The translations under genes and the position numbers were made by a program. The notes under the pieces are model-generated. The model did not search any database. It had not been told where the DNA came from and saw nothing but the letters and a program-made list of their open reading frames with translations. From Sphingomonas leidyi (GTDB taxonomy: Bacteria; Pseudomonadota; Alphaproteobacteria; Sphingomonadales; Sphingomonadaceae), in contig NZ_JAASQV010000002.1 in assembly GCF_011761945.1 (NCBI RefSeq), positions 1-64,000 of the forward strand: a DNA stretch of 64,000 bases, given 5' to 3'. Shown piece by piece: positions 47,736 through 56,939 of the stretch; positions within the stretch are counted from its first letter, which is position 1, and each line of letters opens with the position of its first letter.

Positions 47736-49232
47736 ATGGCAATGGCGCGCTGGCAGGGCCTCGAACGCGCGCGCCCGGCACTGTTCGCCCTGTTCCTGCT
47801 CGTCGCGCTGGCGGTGCGCTGGCCCGCCTATGGCGAGTGGAACTATGCCGTGGACGACCAGTATTTCGCGCTGGTCGGGCGCAGGCTCCTTGCCGGCGAC
47901 CTTCTCTATGTCGACATCTGGGACCGCAAGCCGCCGCTCCTCTATCTGACCTATGCCGCGATCGCCCGGATCCAGCCATCGGCGCTGGCCTATCAACTCG
48001 TCGCCACGGTCTTCGCCGCGCTCGGCGGCTATGGCACCGCGCGAATCGCCCGGCTGATCGCGCCCCTCCCGGCGGCGCTGATGGCCGGCATCGCCTATTG
48101 CGTGCTGCTCACGCGCTTCGGCGGCGGGAATGGCGAGGCGGCGGTGTTCTACAATCCGCTGATCCTCGCCACCGCCTGGTCGATCGCCGCCAGCATCGCG
48201 CAGTTGCGGCGCGGCGTACTGCCGCCTCGGGTGCTGCTCGGCATGTTCACCGCCGGCCTCGCGATCGGCTTCAAGCAATCGGCGGGGTTCGAAGCCCTGT
48301 TCTTCGGCATCGCCACCCTCGCGATCCTGGCGCGCAGCGGCATGGACTGGCGCGCGCTGGCGGTTCGCGCCGCGGCGATGGCCGCGCTCGGTGCACTGCC
48401 CCTCGCCGCGATCGGCCTCGCCTATTGGTGGATGGGGCATTTCCCGCAGCTGTGGCAGGCGCTGGTGCTGTCGAACTTCGCCCGCGCCTATGATGCCGGC
48501 CGGATGACGCGCGCGCTGGCGCTGGCCGGGCTGTTGTGCCTTCCGCTCCTGTTCGCGGTCCTCGGCTATCTGCGCGGCCGCGCCAGCCGGCCCGCGCCGC
48601 TCGACTTCCTCGCCTGCTGGGCAGTTGCGGCAACCCTGGCCGTCGCGATCTTTCCCGGCCTCTATCTCCATTATGCCCTGCCCCTGCTGGCACCGCTGGC
48701 GATACTGGGCGCCCCCTTCTTCGCCCGGCCGGGAATCGGCGCGCTCGGCTTCGCCGCGCTGCTCGTCCTGAATCTCGCAACGTCGGACATGTTCGACCTG
48801 CCCGTCCGCGCGCGCGCCCGGCCTGCCGCCGCCGCATTGGTGGAGCAGGTGCGTCAGGTAACGCCGCATGGCAGGCTGCTGGTGTTCGGCATGCCGAGCT
48901 ATCTCTATGCCGCGATCGGCAGCGCCCCGCCCACTATCCTCGCCTTCCCCGCCCATTTCTACGAAGGCGCGGAATCGGGCGCGAGCGGCATCGACGAAGT
49001 GGCCGAGCTGCGCCGCGTGCTGCACGCGGAGCCCGAGACCGTCGTCGTCCAGGAGCCGCTTCCAGCCGCGCCGCTGAACGAAGCGAATGTCGCCCAGGTC
49101 ATTCGCTATGTCCGCCGCTGCGAAGCCGTGCGGCGCATGACGATCTACGATCATGAGGGGGAGAAGCGCATGGCCGTCCATAGCGGCTGCGCCCGCGCCG
49201 CGCCCACATCGCCGCCGGCCGCGGAAGATTAG
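47736..49232 (+). CDS. GT39-type membrane glycosyltransferase-like protein
   Basis: A 498-residue polytopic protein with about 10-12 hydrophobic segments. Near the N-terminus it has the GT-C signature DDQYFALVGRRLLAGDLLYVDIWDRKPPLLY, with an acidic pair after the first helix. The C-terminal 120 residues are soluble and end in a Pro-rich tail. Such enzymes use lipid-phosphate sugars at the periplasmic face. ATG 47736 follows GAAGGGGGAC; ATG 47742 is possible. No acceptor can be inferred. Confidence 0.82.
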   Translation: MAMARWQGLERARPALFALFLLVALAVRWPAYGEWNYAVDDQYFALVGRRLLAGDLLYVDIWDRKPPLLYLTYAAIARIQPSALAYQLVATVFAALGGYGTARIARLIAPLPAALMAGIAYCVLLTRFGGGNGEAAVFYNPLILATAWSIAASIAQLRRGVLPPRVLLGMFTAGLAIGFKQSAGFEALFFGIATLAILARSGMDWRALAVRAAAMAALGALPLAAIGLAYWWMGHFPQLWQALVLSNFARAYDAGRMTRALALAGLLCLPLLFAVLGYLRGRASRPAPLDFLACWAVAATLAVAIFPGLYLHYALPLLAPLAILGAPFFARPGIGALGFAALLVLNLATSDMFDLPVRARARPAAAALVEQVRQVTPHGRLLVFGMPSYLYAAIGSAPPTILAFPAHFYEGAESGASGIDEVAELRRVLHAEPETVVVQEPLPAAPLNEANVAQVIRYVRRCEAVRRMTIYDHEGEKRMAVHSGCARAAPTSPPAAED

Positions 49233-49288
49233 GCAAATCTCAAGCCTTCGCGGTTAACGCTCGCCGAACGAGGGGACATTGGATTCTG

Positions 49289-50848
49289 ATGAGCGCTTTC
49301 GGACGACGCAGCGGATTGGGTGGTGGACCGGCAGGCCGGCCGGCGTTCGGTGTCGCACGGCCGATGCAGGGCGGCGGGCCGCTGCCGCGCCCGGTGGACC
49401 CCGCGCCGCTCGGCGGCGAGCAATTCCCGCCGATCAACTCGGTGCCGCTGCCCGGCCAGGGCGGCGCCGACGGGTTCGAGCAACGTGACCCGAGCGGCCC
49501 CAGCGTCGCCAGCGCAGAGGCGATGCAGCGCCTCGCCGATCGCCAGGCCGCGGCCGGCGAGCAGGGCAATTCGCGCGTCGAGGGATTCGAGGCCTCGATT
49601 CACCGCATCAAGGAACAGGTGCTGCCGCGCCTGCTCGAGCGCGTCGATCCCGAAGCGGCCGCGACGCTCAGCAAGGATGAGCTGGCCGAGGAATTCCGCC
49701 CGATCATCGGCGAGGTGCTCGCCGAACTGAAGCTCACGCTCAACCGCCGCGAACAGTTCGCGCTCGAAAAGGTGCTGGTCGACGAGCTGCTCGGCCTGGG
49801 GCCGCTCGAGGAGCTGCTCGCCGATACGGCCATCTCGGACATCATGGTCAACGGCCCCGAGCAGACCTTTGTCGAGCGCAAGGGCAAGCTCGAGCTGGCC
49901 AATATCCAGTTCCGCGACGAGGAGCATCTGTTCCAGATCGCGCAGCGCATCTGCAACTCGGTCGGCCGCCGCGTCGACCAGACCACGCCGCTGGCCGACG
50001 CCCGCCTGAAGGACGGCAGCCGCGTCAACGTGATCGTGCCGCCGCTGAGCCTGCGCGGCACCGCGATCTCGATCCGTAAATTCTCGGCCAAGCCGATCAC
50101 GCTCGACATGATGGCCCAGGGCGGATCGATGTCGCAGAAGATGGCGACGATGCTGAAGATCGCGGGCGCCAGCCGCTTCAACATCGTCATCTCGGGCGGT
50201 ACCGGCTCGGGCAAGACGACGATGCTCAACGCCCTGTCGAAGATGATCGACCCGGGCGAGCGGGTGCTGACGATCGAGGACGCGGCCGAACTCCGGCTGC
50301 AGCAGCCGCACTGGCTGCCGCTGGAGACCCGCCCGCCCAACCTGGAAGGCCAGGGCGAGATCACCATCCGCGATCTCGTCAAGAACGCGCTGCGCATGCG
50401 CCCGGACCGGATCATCCTGGGCGAAATTCGCGGATCCGAATGCTTCGACATGCTGTCGGCGATGAACACCGGCCATGACGGCTCGATGTGCACGCTCCAC
50501 TCCAACTCCCCGCGCGAGGCGCTCGCCCGCATGGAGAACATGGTGATGATGTCGGACATCAAGGTGCCCAAGGAAGCGATCAGCCGCCAGATCGCCGATT
50601 CGGTCGACCTCATCATCCAGGTGAAGCGCCTGCGCGACGGCAGCCGCCGCGTGACCAACGTCACCGAGGTGATCGGCATGGAAGGCCCGGTGATCGTCAC
50701 CCAGGAGCTGTTCAAGTTCGAATATCTGGACGAGAGCGCCGACGGCAAGATCATCGGCGAATATCGCTCGATGGGCCTGCGCCCCTATACACTCGACAAG
50801 GCCAAGCAATATGGCTTCGACCAGGCATTGCTCGAGGCGTGCCTCTGA
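49289..50848 (+). CDS. cpaF: CpaF/TadA family secretion ATPase
   Basis: A 519-residue type IV pilus/secretion ATPase. A Gly/Pro-rich head of about 100 residues is followed by the CpaF N-domain. Then come GGTGSGKT at 303-310, the Walker B region RPDRIILGEIRGSECFDML and the His-box MNTGHDGSMCTLHSNSPREAL. It matches Tad/Flp pilus motor proteins. No other tad/cpa genes are adjacent, so it either serves a Tad system elsewhere or acts alone. Confidence 0.92.
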   Translation: MSAFGRRSGLGGGPAGRPAFGVARPMQGGGPLPRPVDPAPLGGEQFPPINSVPLPGQGGADGFEQRDPSGPSVASAEAMQRLADRQAAAGEQGNSRVEGFEASIHRIKEQVLPRLLERVDPEAAATLSKDELAEEFRPIIGEVLAELKLTLNRREQFALEKVLVDELLGLGPLEELLADTAISDIMVNGPEQTFVERKGKLELANIQFRDEEHLFQIAQRICNSVGRRVDQTTPLADARLKDGSRVNVIVPPLSLRGTAISIRKFSAKPITLDMMAQGGSMSQKMATMLKIAGASRFNIVISGGTGSGKTTMLNALSKMIDPGERVLTIEDAAELRLQQPHWLPLETRPPNLEGQGEITIRDLVKNALRMRPDRIILGEIRGSECFDMLSAMNTGHDGSMCTLHSNSPREALARMENMVMMSDIKVPKEAISRQIADSVDLIIQVKRLRDGSRRVTNVTEVIGMEGPVIVTQELFKFEYLDESADGKIIGEYRSMGLRPYTLDKAKQYGFDQALLEACL

Positions 50849-50867
50849 TCGCCTGACCGGCTAGACC

Positions 50868-52028
50868 ATGCCGGTGCTCGGCTTCCTCCTGCCCCTCGCG
50901 CTCGCCTCGGTTCCTCCCGTTTCCAACGGCGCGGAAGCGAAGGACGGCATCACCCTGGCGTCCGACAGCGAGGCGCGCTGGATCGCGTTCGACCTGACGC
51001 CTTCCAACCAGATCCGCTTCGAGGCAGTGCTGAACGGCCGGCCCGTGCGCGCCGTGCTCGACACCGGGCTCACCAACACGCTCGCCACCCAGGATTTCGC
51101 CACCCGCGCGCGGCTCGCCGCCGGGCGCCGCCAGCCCGCCCTGGCGATCGGCGGCGGCGTGGAAGTCGCCTGGGCGCCCGGCGGCACGCTCGTCATCGGC
51201 GGGCTCACCCGGCGCGGCGGGCGCATCGCCATCCCGGACGCGCCCGGCCAGGAGCGGTTCGGCGCGGACCTGCTGATCGGTAGCGACGTGCTGAGTTGCT
51301 GCGCGCTCGACATCGACTATGCGGTGCGCCGTTTCCGCATCCTGCCGACGGGCCGCCTGCCCTTCACCGGCACCACCGCGCCGCTCGCGCTCCAGCGCGA
51401 CGCCGGCGTACCGGTCACCGAGATCCGCCTGGCCGGCACGCGCCTGCGCCCGATGATCGTCGATACCGGCGACGGCGCTTCGGTGACGCTGAGCCGCGCC
51501 GCCTGGGCCGGTGCCGATTATCGCGGCGCCGCCATCTCCACCACCCTGGGCTGGGGAATCGGCGGCCCCCTGGTCAGCGAAGTCGCGGTGGTGAACGGCT
51601 TCACGCTCGGCGGCGCCGCCCTGCCCGAGACCGAGCTGCGCATCGAGGGAGAGGGCGGCTATTCCGCCGCCGCGGGCGTTGCCGGCCGGATCGGCACCGG
51701 GCTGCTGCTGCGCTACCGGGTGCTGCTCGATCCGCGCGCCGGGCGGATGGTGCTCCAGCCCGGTGCCATGGCCGCCGCGCCGGTGCTCCGCTCGACCAGC
51801 GGGCTGCTGCTCGGTGCCGAGGGCACGCATCTGCGCGTGCTGCACGTGATGCGCGGCTCGCCCGCCGCCGAATCGGGCTGGCACGAAGGCGAGACGATCT
51901 GCGCCGCCGACGGCGTGCCCGTCGCCGGGCGGCCGATCGAATGGAGCGCAGGCGCGCCCGGCCGCACCGTGGCGCTCACGCTGTGCGACGGCAGCGAGCG
52001 CAGGCTGACGCTGCGACAATTCTACTAG
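50868..52028 (+). CDS. Retropepsin-like aspartyl protease with C-terminal PDZ-like domain
   Basis: A 386-residue exported protein with a hydrophobic N-terminus. It has two aspartyl-protease lobes, each with a DTG: residues 65-67 (AVLDTGLTNT) and 199-201 (MIVDTGDGAS). A PDZ-like domain follows at about 300-386 (LRVLHVMRGSPAAESGWHEGETICAADG). This matches bacterial retropepsin-like proteins with PDZ tails. Proteolytic activity is inferred. It is 19 bases after cpaF and 91 bases before a second two-DTG gene. Confidence 0.82.
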   Translation: MPVLGFLLPLALASVPPVSNGAEAKDGITLASDSEARWIAFDLTPSNQIRFEAVLNGRPVRAVLDTGLTNTLATQDFATRARLAAGRRQPALAIGGGVEVAWAPGGTLVIGGLTRRGGRIAIPDAPGQERFGADLLIGSDVLSCCALDIDYAVRRFRILPTGRLPFTGTTAPLALQRDAGVPVTEIRLAGTRLRPMIVDTGDGASVTLSRAAWAGADYRGAAISTTLGWGIGGPLVSEVAVVNGFTLGGAALPETELRIEGEGGYSAAAGVAGRIGTGLLLRYRVLLDPRAGRMVLQPGAMAAAPVLRSTSGLLLGAEGTHLRVLHVMRGSPAAESGWHEGETICAADGVPVAGRPIEWSAGAPGRTVALTLCDGSERRLTLRQFY

Positions 52029-52119
52029 GGCATGCAGGGGCCGGGCACCCCCAGGACCGTTGACCCGCAATCGATATGGTGCATTATATCAGCAACACAC
52101 TTTGGGGGGCTGTGCGATC

Positions 52120-53025
52120 ATGGGCTGGAGAATGGCGCGAAACCTTGCCGCTTCGCTCGCCGTGGCGGGGATCGGATCGAGCGCGGCCCTTGCCGGCCCC
52201 GAGCGGCCGCCGGTTTGCGCGCTGGTGGAGAAGGCGGGCGCCGATGCCCTGCTGAGCGTGCCCTTCCGCGTCGTCGACGGGCGCATCTATGTCGATGCGC
52301 GCGTCAATGGCGGCGGGCCCTACAGCTTCGCGGTCGATACGGGCGCGAGCGGCATGGGCCGCGCCGATGCCAGCCTGGTCGCGAAGCTGAAGCTGCCGGT
52401 CACCGGAGCCGCCGAGACCTCGGATGCCGTTGCCTCCGCGCGAGTCGATACCGTCCGCCTGGCTTCGGTCGAGCTTGGCGGGCTGGTTCGCCGCGACATC
52501 GAAGTGATGACGCGCGACTATAGCAGCAGGATGATGCCCGAGGCGGCGTTCGCCGGGATACTGGGGCGTGCCTTCTTCGCCGACGGGCTGCTGGTGATCG
52601 ACTATCCGAAGCAAAGGCTCACCTTTACCAGGGGCCCGGGCCTGGCGCGCGGCGCGGCGGGCGTGCTCGGATATGAGCGCGCCTTCCGCGTGCCCGTGAC
52701 GATCGGCGCGATTTCGACCGAAGGCAATCTCGATACCGGCGCCAATGTAAGCTTCGTCCTGCCCAAGCCGCTCTTCGATCGCGTCGGCGGCGGCACGGTC
52801 GCGGCGGCGGGCGACGGAAAGCTGAGCAATACGGCCGTGAAGACCGGCAGCGCCACGCTGCGCGGCCCGTTCCGGATCGGATCCGCGACTCTCTCCGACA
52901 TGACGGTGCGGGTTTCGGACAAATATCCCGAGCTTCTGGTGGGCGCCCATGCCCTGCAGCATTTCGCCCTGCTCGTCGATCAGCGTTCCTCCAGCGTCGC
53001 GCTTTGCCCGGCCGGGGCATCCTAG
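52120..53025 (+). CDS. Retropepsin-like aspartyl protease, two lobes, exported
   Basis: A 301-residue protein with a signal peptide (ending AALAG). Lobe one has DTG at 73-75 (YSFAVDTGASGMG) and lobe two DTG at 205-207 (GNLDTGANVSFVLP). FAGILGRAFFADGLLVIDYPKQRLTF is the usual middle strand. Unlike its upstream neighbour it lacks a PDZ-like tail. ATG 52120 follows a TTGGGGGGC segment; ATG 52132 is possible. Target unknown. Confidence 0.8.
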   Translation: MGWRMARNLAASLAVAGIGSSAALAGPERPPVCALVEKAGADALLSVPFRVVDGRIYVDARVNGGGPYSFAVDTGASGMGRADASLVAKLKLPVTGAAETSDAVASARVDTVRLASVELGGLVRRDIEVMTRDYSSRMMPEAAFAGILGRAFFADGLLVIDYPKQRLTFTRGPGLARGAAGVLGYERAFRVPVTIGAISTEGNLDTGANVSFVLPKPLFDRVGGGTVAAAGDGKLSNTAVKTGSATLRGPFRIGSATLSDMTVRVSDKYPELLVGAHALQHFALLVDQRSSSVALCPAGAS

Positions 53026-53036
53026 GCCGGCGGGGC

Positions 53037-53225
53037 TCAGCGCAGGTTGAGCGCCACGCTGGCCAGGATCACCGCGCCCAGCATCGCCATCACCTGGAGG
53101 AACTGCCAGGGCACATAGCCGACATCGTCGATCCGCGTGCGCCGGCGGCGGCGATGCTCGCCCAGCGCACTGACCACCGCAATCGCCGCCGCGCCTGCCG
53201 CACCGAACCATAATTGTTGTTGCAT
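53037..53225 (-). CDS. Small two-helix membrane protein
   Basis: A 62-residue protein: MQQQLWFGAAGAAAIAVVSA (helix one), an Arg-rich loop (EHRRRRRTRIDD), then QFLQVMAMLGAVILASVALN (helix two). The positive-inside rule puts the loop in the cytoplasm. ATG 53225 is the natural start. It is divergent from the methyltransferase gene, 51 bases between starts. No family name can be given, but composition supports a real gene. Confidence 0.7.
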   Translation of the reverse strand: MQQQLWFGAAGAAAIAVVSALGEHRRRRRTRIDDVGYVPWQFLQVMAMLGAVILASVALNLR

Positions 53226-53276
53226 CGAACCGAAGAACCCCCACATGCGCGGACGACATCTAGGGAGGGAATTCGC

Positions 53277-54098
53277 GTGCGCCAGACCCTGACCGTTCTT
53301 GCGGTGCTCACCACTGCCGTCGCCGTGGCCAGCGTCGCCACCGGGGCCCCGCGCACCCAGCGCTCGGCCATCGCCGAAGCGGTCGCCTCGCCCAGCCGCT
53401 CGCCGGCCAATGTCGCGCGCGATCCCTATCGCCATCCGGTCGATACGCTCAACTTCTTCGGCGTTAAGCCCGGCAACACCGTGGTCGAGATCTGGCCGGG
53501 CGGCGGCTGGTATACGGAGATCCTCGCGCCGCTCACTCGCGCCAAGGGCCAATATTATGCCGCGGTCGGCCCCGATTTCCCGAATGGCGGCAAGGCGGTC
53601 GAGGCGCTGAAGGCCAAGGACCCGGCGCTCTACGGCCATGCCAAGCTCGTCGCCTTCCCCGCCGAAGCCGGCCAGCCCAAGGTGGCCGACGGCACCGCCG
53701 ACATCGTCCTCACCTTCCGCAACGTCCATAACTGGCGGATGGGCTACAAGCGCGGCGACCAGGACTATGCGCCCGAGGCGTTCCGCCAGATGTTCGCGAT
53801 GCTCAAGAAGGGCGGCACGCTCGGCATCGAGGATCATCGCCTGCCCGAAGCGGCGAGCGACGCGCGCGAGAAGACCAGCGGCTATCTGAAGGTCTCCACC
53901 GTCCGCCGCCTGGCCGAGCAGGCCGGCTTCGTCTTCGTCGCCGCGTCCGAGGTCAACGCCAATCCGCGCGACACCGCCGACTGGCCCAAGGGCGTATGGA
54001 CGCTGCCGCCCACCTATACGCTCAAGGACGTCGACCGCGCGAAGTACGCCGCGATCGGCGAGAGCGACCGGATGACGCTAAAGTTCAGGAAACCCTGA
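53277..54098 (+). CDS. Exported methyltransferase-like protein
   Basis: A 273-residue protein starting at GTG 53277 after an AGGGAGG ribosome site. It has a signal-peptide-like head (RQTLTVLAVLTTAVAVASVATGAP). The rest is a class I methyltransferase fold with VVEIWPGGGWYTEILAPL in the SAM-loop position and FRQMFAMLKKGGTLGIEDHRLP later. The motif WPGGGWYTE replaces the usual DxGxGxG. SAM is not normally available outside the cytoplasm, so either the head is a membrane anchor or the protein binds another ligand. Confidence 0.78.
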   Translation: MRQTLTVLAVLTTAVAVASVATGAPRTQRSAIAEAVASPSRSPANVARDPYRHPVDTLNFFGVKPGNTVVEIWPGGGWYTEILAPLTRAKGQYYAAVGPDFPNGGKAVEALKAKDPALYGHAKLVAFPAEAGQPKVADGTADIVLTFRNVHNWRMGYKRGDQDYAPEAFRQMFAMLKKGGTLGIEDHRLPEAASDAREKTSGYLKVSTVRRLAEQAGFVFVAASEVNANPRDTADWPKGVWTLPPTYTLKDVDRAKYAAIGESDRMTLKFRKP

Positions 54099-54147
54099 TT
54101 TTTTCGTGCTAAACGAGGCATTAACCGTCTCGTCTTATCACTGACAT

Positions 54148-55203
54148 GTGCCACGCCGAATTCGAACCCTTCTGTCGGTCCTCCGCGAGGAAGTAGACAG
54201 CTATGCCGCGACCAGCGAGGAAATCGCCGCGCGTACCAACCTGCTTGCGCTGAACGCGGCGATCGAAGCCGCGCGCTCGGGCGAGGCCGGGCGCGGCTTC
54301 TCGGTGGTGGCGCAGGAAGTGAAGGCGCTGGCGCAACAGGCGCGCGGCGCCTCGATCGAGTTCCGCTCCGAAGTGCGCGAGCGGCTCGCCATGGGCGCCG
54401 GCATCGCCGACGAGATGGTGAGCGAGATCGAAGGCACCCGCCTTGTCGAGCTCGCCCAGGCGCTGATCCAGAACGTCTCCCGCCACCTTTATGGCCGCAG
54501 CATCGATCTGCGCGTGATGGCGACCGATGCCGAGGTGATCGCGGCGCTCGAGGATCCAAGCCCCGAGACGATCGCCGCGGCGGACGCCAGGCTGGCGCTG
54601 CTCACCGAGATTTCTCCCTATTACGTCAACGCCTTCCTTGCCGACGACGCGGGCAAGGTGATCGCCTCGTCCGATCCGCATGCGCGCGTGCGCGGTGTCG
54701 ACCTGTCGAGCGCTCCGCAATATCTGAACGCGATCCGCAGCCACCGGCGCGACGAATGGTTCACCGACGAAGTGTGGCTCAACCCCTATTCGGACCATCG
54801 CGCGGTGCTCGTCTTCGTCACCGGCGTGCGCCCGCGCGGCCGCGACGGACGGCCGCTCGGCGCCTTCTATCTCGAGTTCGACTGGGAGGGGCACATCCCC
54901 GCGATCATCTCCGACCTGTCGCTCTTCAGCGAGCGCGACTGGGGGCGGACCAGCATTTCGATCGTCGACGAACAGGATCGGATCGTCGCCACGTCGGCGG
55001 GCAAGCGCCATGGCGAGCACGTCATGCTGCCGCCCAATGCGGTGCGCGGCGCCGAAGTGCGCGGCGACAACACGATCGCCTTCGCCAGCGCCACCGATTA
55101 TCACGGATTCGGCGGGCTGGGCCTGCGCTGCGTGATCGAGCAGAAGATGCCCACGCTGGAGGAGATCCGCGCGGCGCTGGGCGTGCTGCGGGCGCGGAGC
55201 TGA
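54148..55203 (+). CDS. Soluble MCP-like protein with N-terminal signalling tip and C-terminal Cache-like domain
   Basis: A 351-residue protein from GTG 54148. Residues 23-66 are the chemoreceptor hairpin tip ([20 protein letters not shown], then [17 protein letters not shown]). After a helical linker the C-terminal 230 residues look like a Cache/PDC sensor ([50 protein letters not shown]). No transmembrane helix or HAMP domain is seen. Domain order is the reverse of ordinary chemoreceptors, and no che genes are near. Confidence 0.75.
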   Translation: MPRRIRTLLSVLREEVDSYAATSEEIAARTNLLALNAAIEAARSGEAGRGFSVVAQEVKALAQQARGASIEFRSEVRERLAMGAGIADEMVSEIEGTRLVELAQALIQNVSRHLYGRSIDLRVMATDAEVIAALEDPSPETIAAADARLALLTEISPYYVNAFLADDAGKVIASSDPHARVRGVDLSSAPQYLNAIRSHRRDEWFTDEVWLNPYSDHRAVLVFVTGVRPRGRDGRPLGAFYLEFDWEGHIPAIISDLSLFSERDWGRTSISIVDEQDRIVATSAGKRHGEHVMLPPNAVRGAEVRGDNTIAFASATDYHGFGGLGLRCVIEQKMPTLEEIRAALGVLRARS

Positions 55204-55239
55204 TATCCTCCTCCTCTCCCCGGAAGGGAGGGGAAGAAG

Positions 55240-55818
55240 CTATTTGGCCAGCTTCTCGATCTTGTCCTGCAGCCGGGCGAGTTCGGCCTTGAGCGCTGCG
55301 ACGTCGTCCTCGCCGCTCGGCGCGGGCGCAGGAGCCGGAGTAGCCGCGGATGCCCCCGGCGCGCCCGGTGCCGTCCCGGGCTTGAATGCCTGAGTCGCCG
55401 CTTCGAAGATTTCCATGTTGCGCTTGGCCATCTCGGCGAAGGGCGAATTGGCGAAGGCGCCTTCCACTGCCGACTTGAACTGCTGCTGGTTGCGGCGGAA
55501 GCTCTCCATCGAGGCCTCGAGATAGCCGGGCACCATCGCCTGCATCGAATCGCCGTACAGGGCGATCAGCTGACGCAGGAAGTTCACCGGCAGCATGGTC
55601 TGGCCGCGCTGCTCCTCTTCCATGATGATCTGAGTGAGGACATTATGGGTGATGTCCTCCTCGGTCTTGGCATCGACGACCTTGAAATCGCGCCCCTCGC
55701 GCGTCATCGCGGCCAGATGGTCCAGCGTGATGTAGGACGAGGTTTCGGTGTTGTAGAGTCGCCGGTTCGCGTACTTCTTGATGATGACCGGACCGGTGCC
55801 AGCAGCGCTCTTCTTCAT
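55240..55818 (-). CDS. phaR: Polyhydroxyalkanoate synthesis repressor PhaR
   Basis: A 192-residue regulator. The N-terminal DNA/PHB-binding domain reads VIIKKYANRRLYNTETSSYI (residues 11-30) and continues through KTEEDITHNVLTQIIMEEEQRG. The C-terminus has an Ala/Pro linker and a coiled-coil end (AALKAELARLQDKIEKLAK). PhaR binds PHB granules and represses phasin genes. It is divergent from the PhaC-like gene; 13 bases separate the two start codons. Confidence 0.94.
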   Translation of the reverse strand: MKKSAAGTGPVIIKKYANRRLYNTETSSYITLDHLAAMTREGRDFKVVDAKTEEDITHNVLTQIIMEEEQRGQTMLPVNFLRQLIALYGDSMQAMVPGYLEASMESFRRNQQQFKSAVEGAFANSPFAEMAKRNMEIFEAATQAFKPGTAPGAPGASAATPAPAPAPSGEDDVAALKAELARLQDKIEKLAK

Positions 55819-55831
55819 CTAAGGCCCCCAG

Positions 55832-56902
55832 GTGAGTGAAACATATCTATCATCGTTTCATTCTGCGGCGCAACACGGACCGCGCCCGCTGCCGCTGTTC
55901 CTTTCGCTGTTGCGCAGCGAGACCGCAGCATCGCCCGAGCGCCGGGCCGCCGCGCTTGCCGGACTGAAGGCCTATCAGCAGGCGGAAAGGCCACCGGAAC
56001 GCATATTGCCGCCCGCGATCGCCACCGCCGGTCGCGCCGCGCTGCGCGACTATGGCGGAAGCGGTCCGCCGGTCGTCTTCGTGCCGTCGCTGATCAATCC
56101 GCCCTTCATTCTCGATCTCGCGCCGGGCAATTCGCTGCTCGAATGGCTGGCGACGCAAGGGCTTCGGCCGCTGCTCGTCGATTGGGGCGCGCCCGCGCCG
56201 GAGGATCGGGGCCAGGGCATCGATCATCACATCGCCGCGCTGCTGCTCCCCCTGCTCGATACGCTGGACGAACCGCCGCTGCTCGCCGGCTATTGCCTGG
56301 GCGGCACGCTGGCCATGGCGGCGGCGATGCTGCGGCCGGCACGCGGGCTGGTCACCATTGCCGCCCCCTGGCGCTTCCGCCGTTATGGCGATTTCGCGCG
56401 CGCAGCCATTGCGGCGCAATGGGAGGCCGCGCAACCGTCCTGCGCCCAGCTCGGCCTGGTGCCGATGGAAGTGCTCCAGGCCGGTTTCTGGCAACTCGAT
56501 CCTGCCAGGACGATCGCCAAGTTCGAGCGATTCGCCCGACTGGCGCCGGACAGCGACCAGGCCCGCGCCTTCGTCGCGCTCGAGGACTGGGCCAATGCCG
56601 GCGCGCCGCTCACCCATGCCGCGGGGCAGGAGATGTTCGAGCGCTTCTTCCGCGCCGACCGGCCGGGCGCCGGCCGCTGGTGGGTGAAGGGCACGCGCAT
56701 CCTCCCCGCGCGGCTCGCCTGCCCCGCGCTGGAGCTGCTCTCCACCACCGACCGCATCGTTCCCGCCGCCACCGCCGCCGGCCTGGCCGCGCGTCGGAGC
56801 CTCGCCCTCGGCCATGTCGGCATGATCGTCGGCAGCCGCGCGCGCGCAATGGTGTGGGAGCCGCTGCGCGACTGGCTTCTTGCCGCAGCGCACACTAGAT
56901 AG
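55832..56902 (+). CDS. PhaC-like alpha/beta hydrolase
   Basis: A 356-residue protein from GTG 55832. The nucleophile elbow is G-Y-C155-L-G-G, a Cys lipase box like that of PHA synthases rather than a Ser hydrolase. D307 (STTDRIVP) and H328 (LGHVGMI) complete the triad. It also has [14 protein letters not shown] and LRPLLVDWG as in PhaC. Class I PhaC is about 560-600 residues, so this is a core-only form. It may make or remodel PHA, or be a divergent synthase; phaR and thiolase flank it. Confidence 0.8.
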   Translation: MSETYLSSFHSAAQHGPRPLPLFLSLLRSETAASPERRAAALAGLKAYQQAERPPERILPPAIATAGRAALRDYGGSGPPVVFVPSLINPPFILDLAPGNSLLEWLATQGLRPLLVDWGAPAPEDRGQGIDHHIAALLLPLLDTLDEPPLLAGYCLGGTLAMAAAMLRPARGLVTIAAPWRFRRYGDFARAAIAAQWEAAQPSCAQLGLVPMEVLQAGFWQLDPARTIAKFERFARLAPDSDQARAFVALEDWANAGAPLTHAAGQEMFERFFRADRPGAGRWWVKGTRILPARLACPALELLSTTDRIVPAATAAGLAARRSLALGHVGMIVGSRARAMVWEPLRDWLLAAAHTR

Positions 56903-56939
56903 CCGCCAAACGACAAAGACCATCCGCAGGAGTCCTTCC

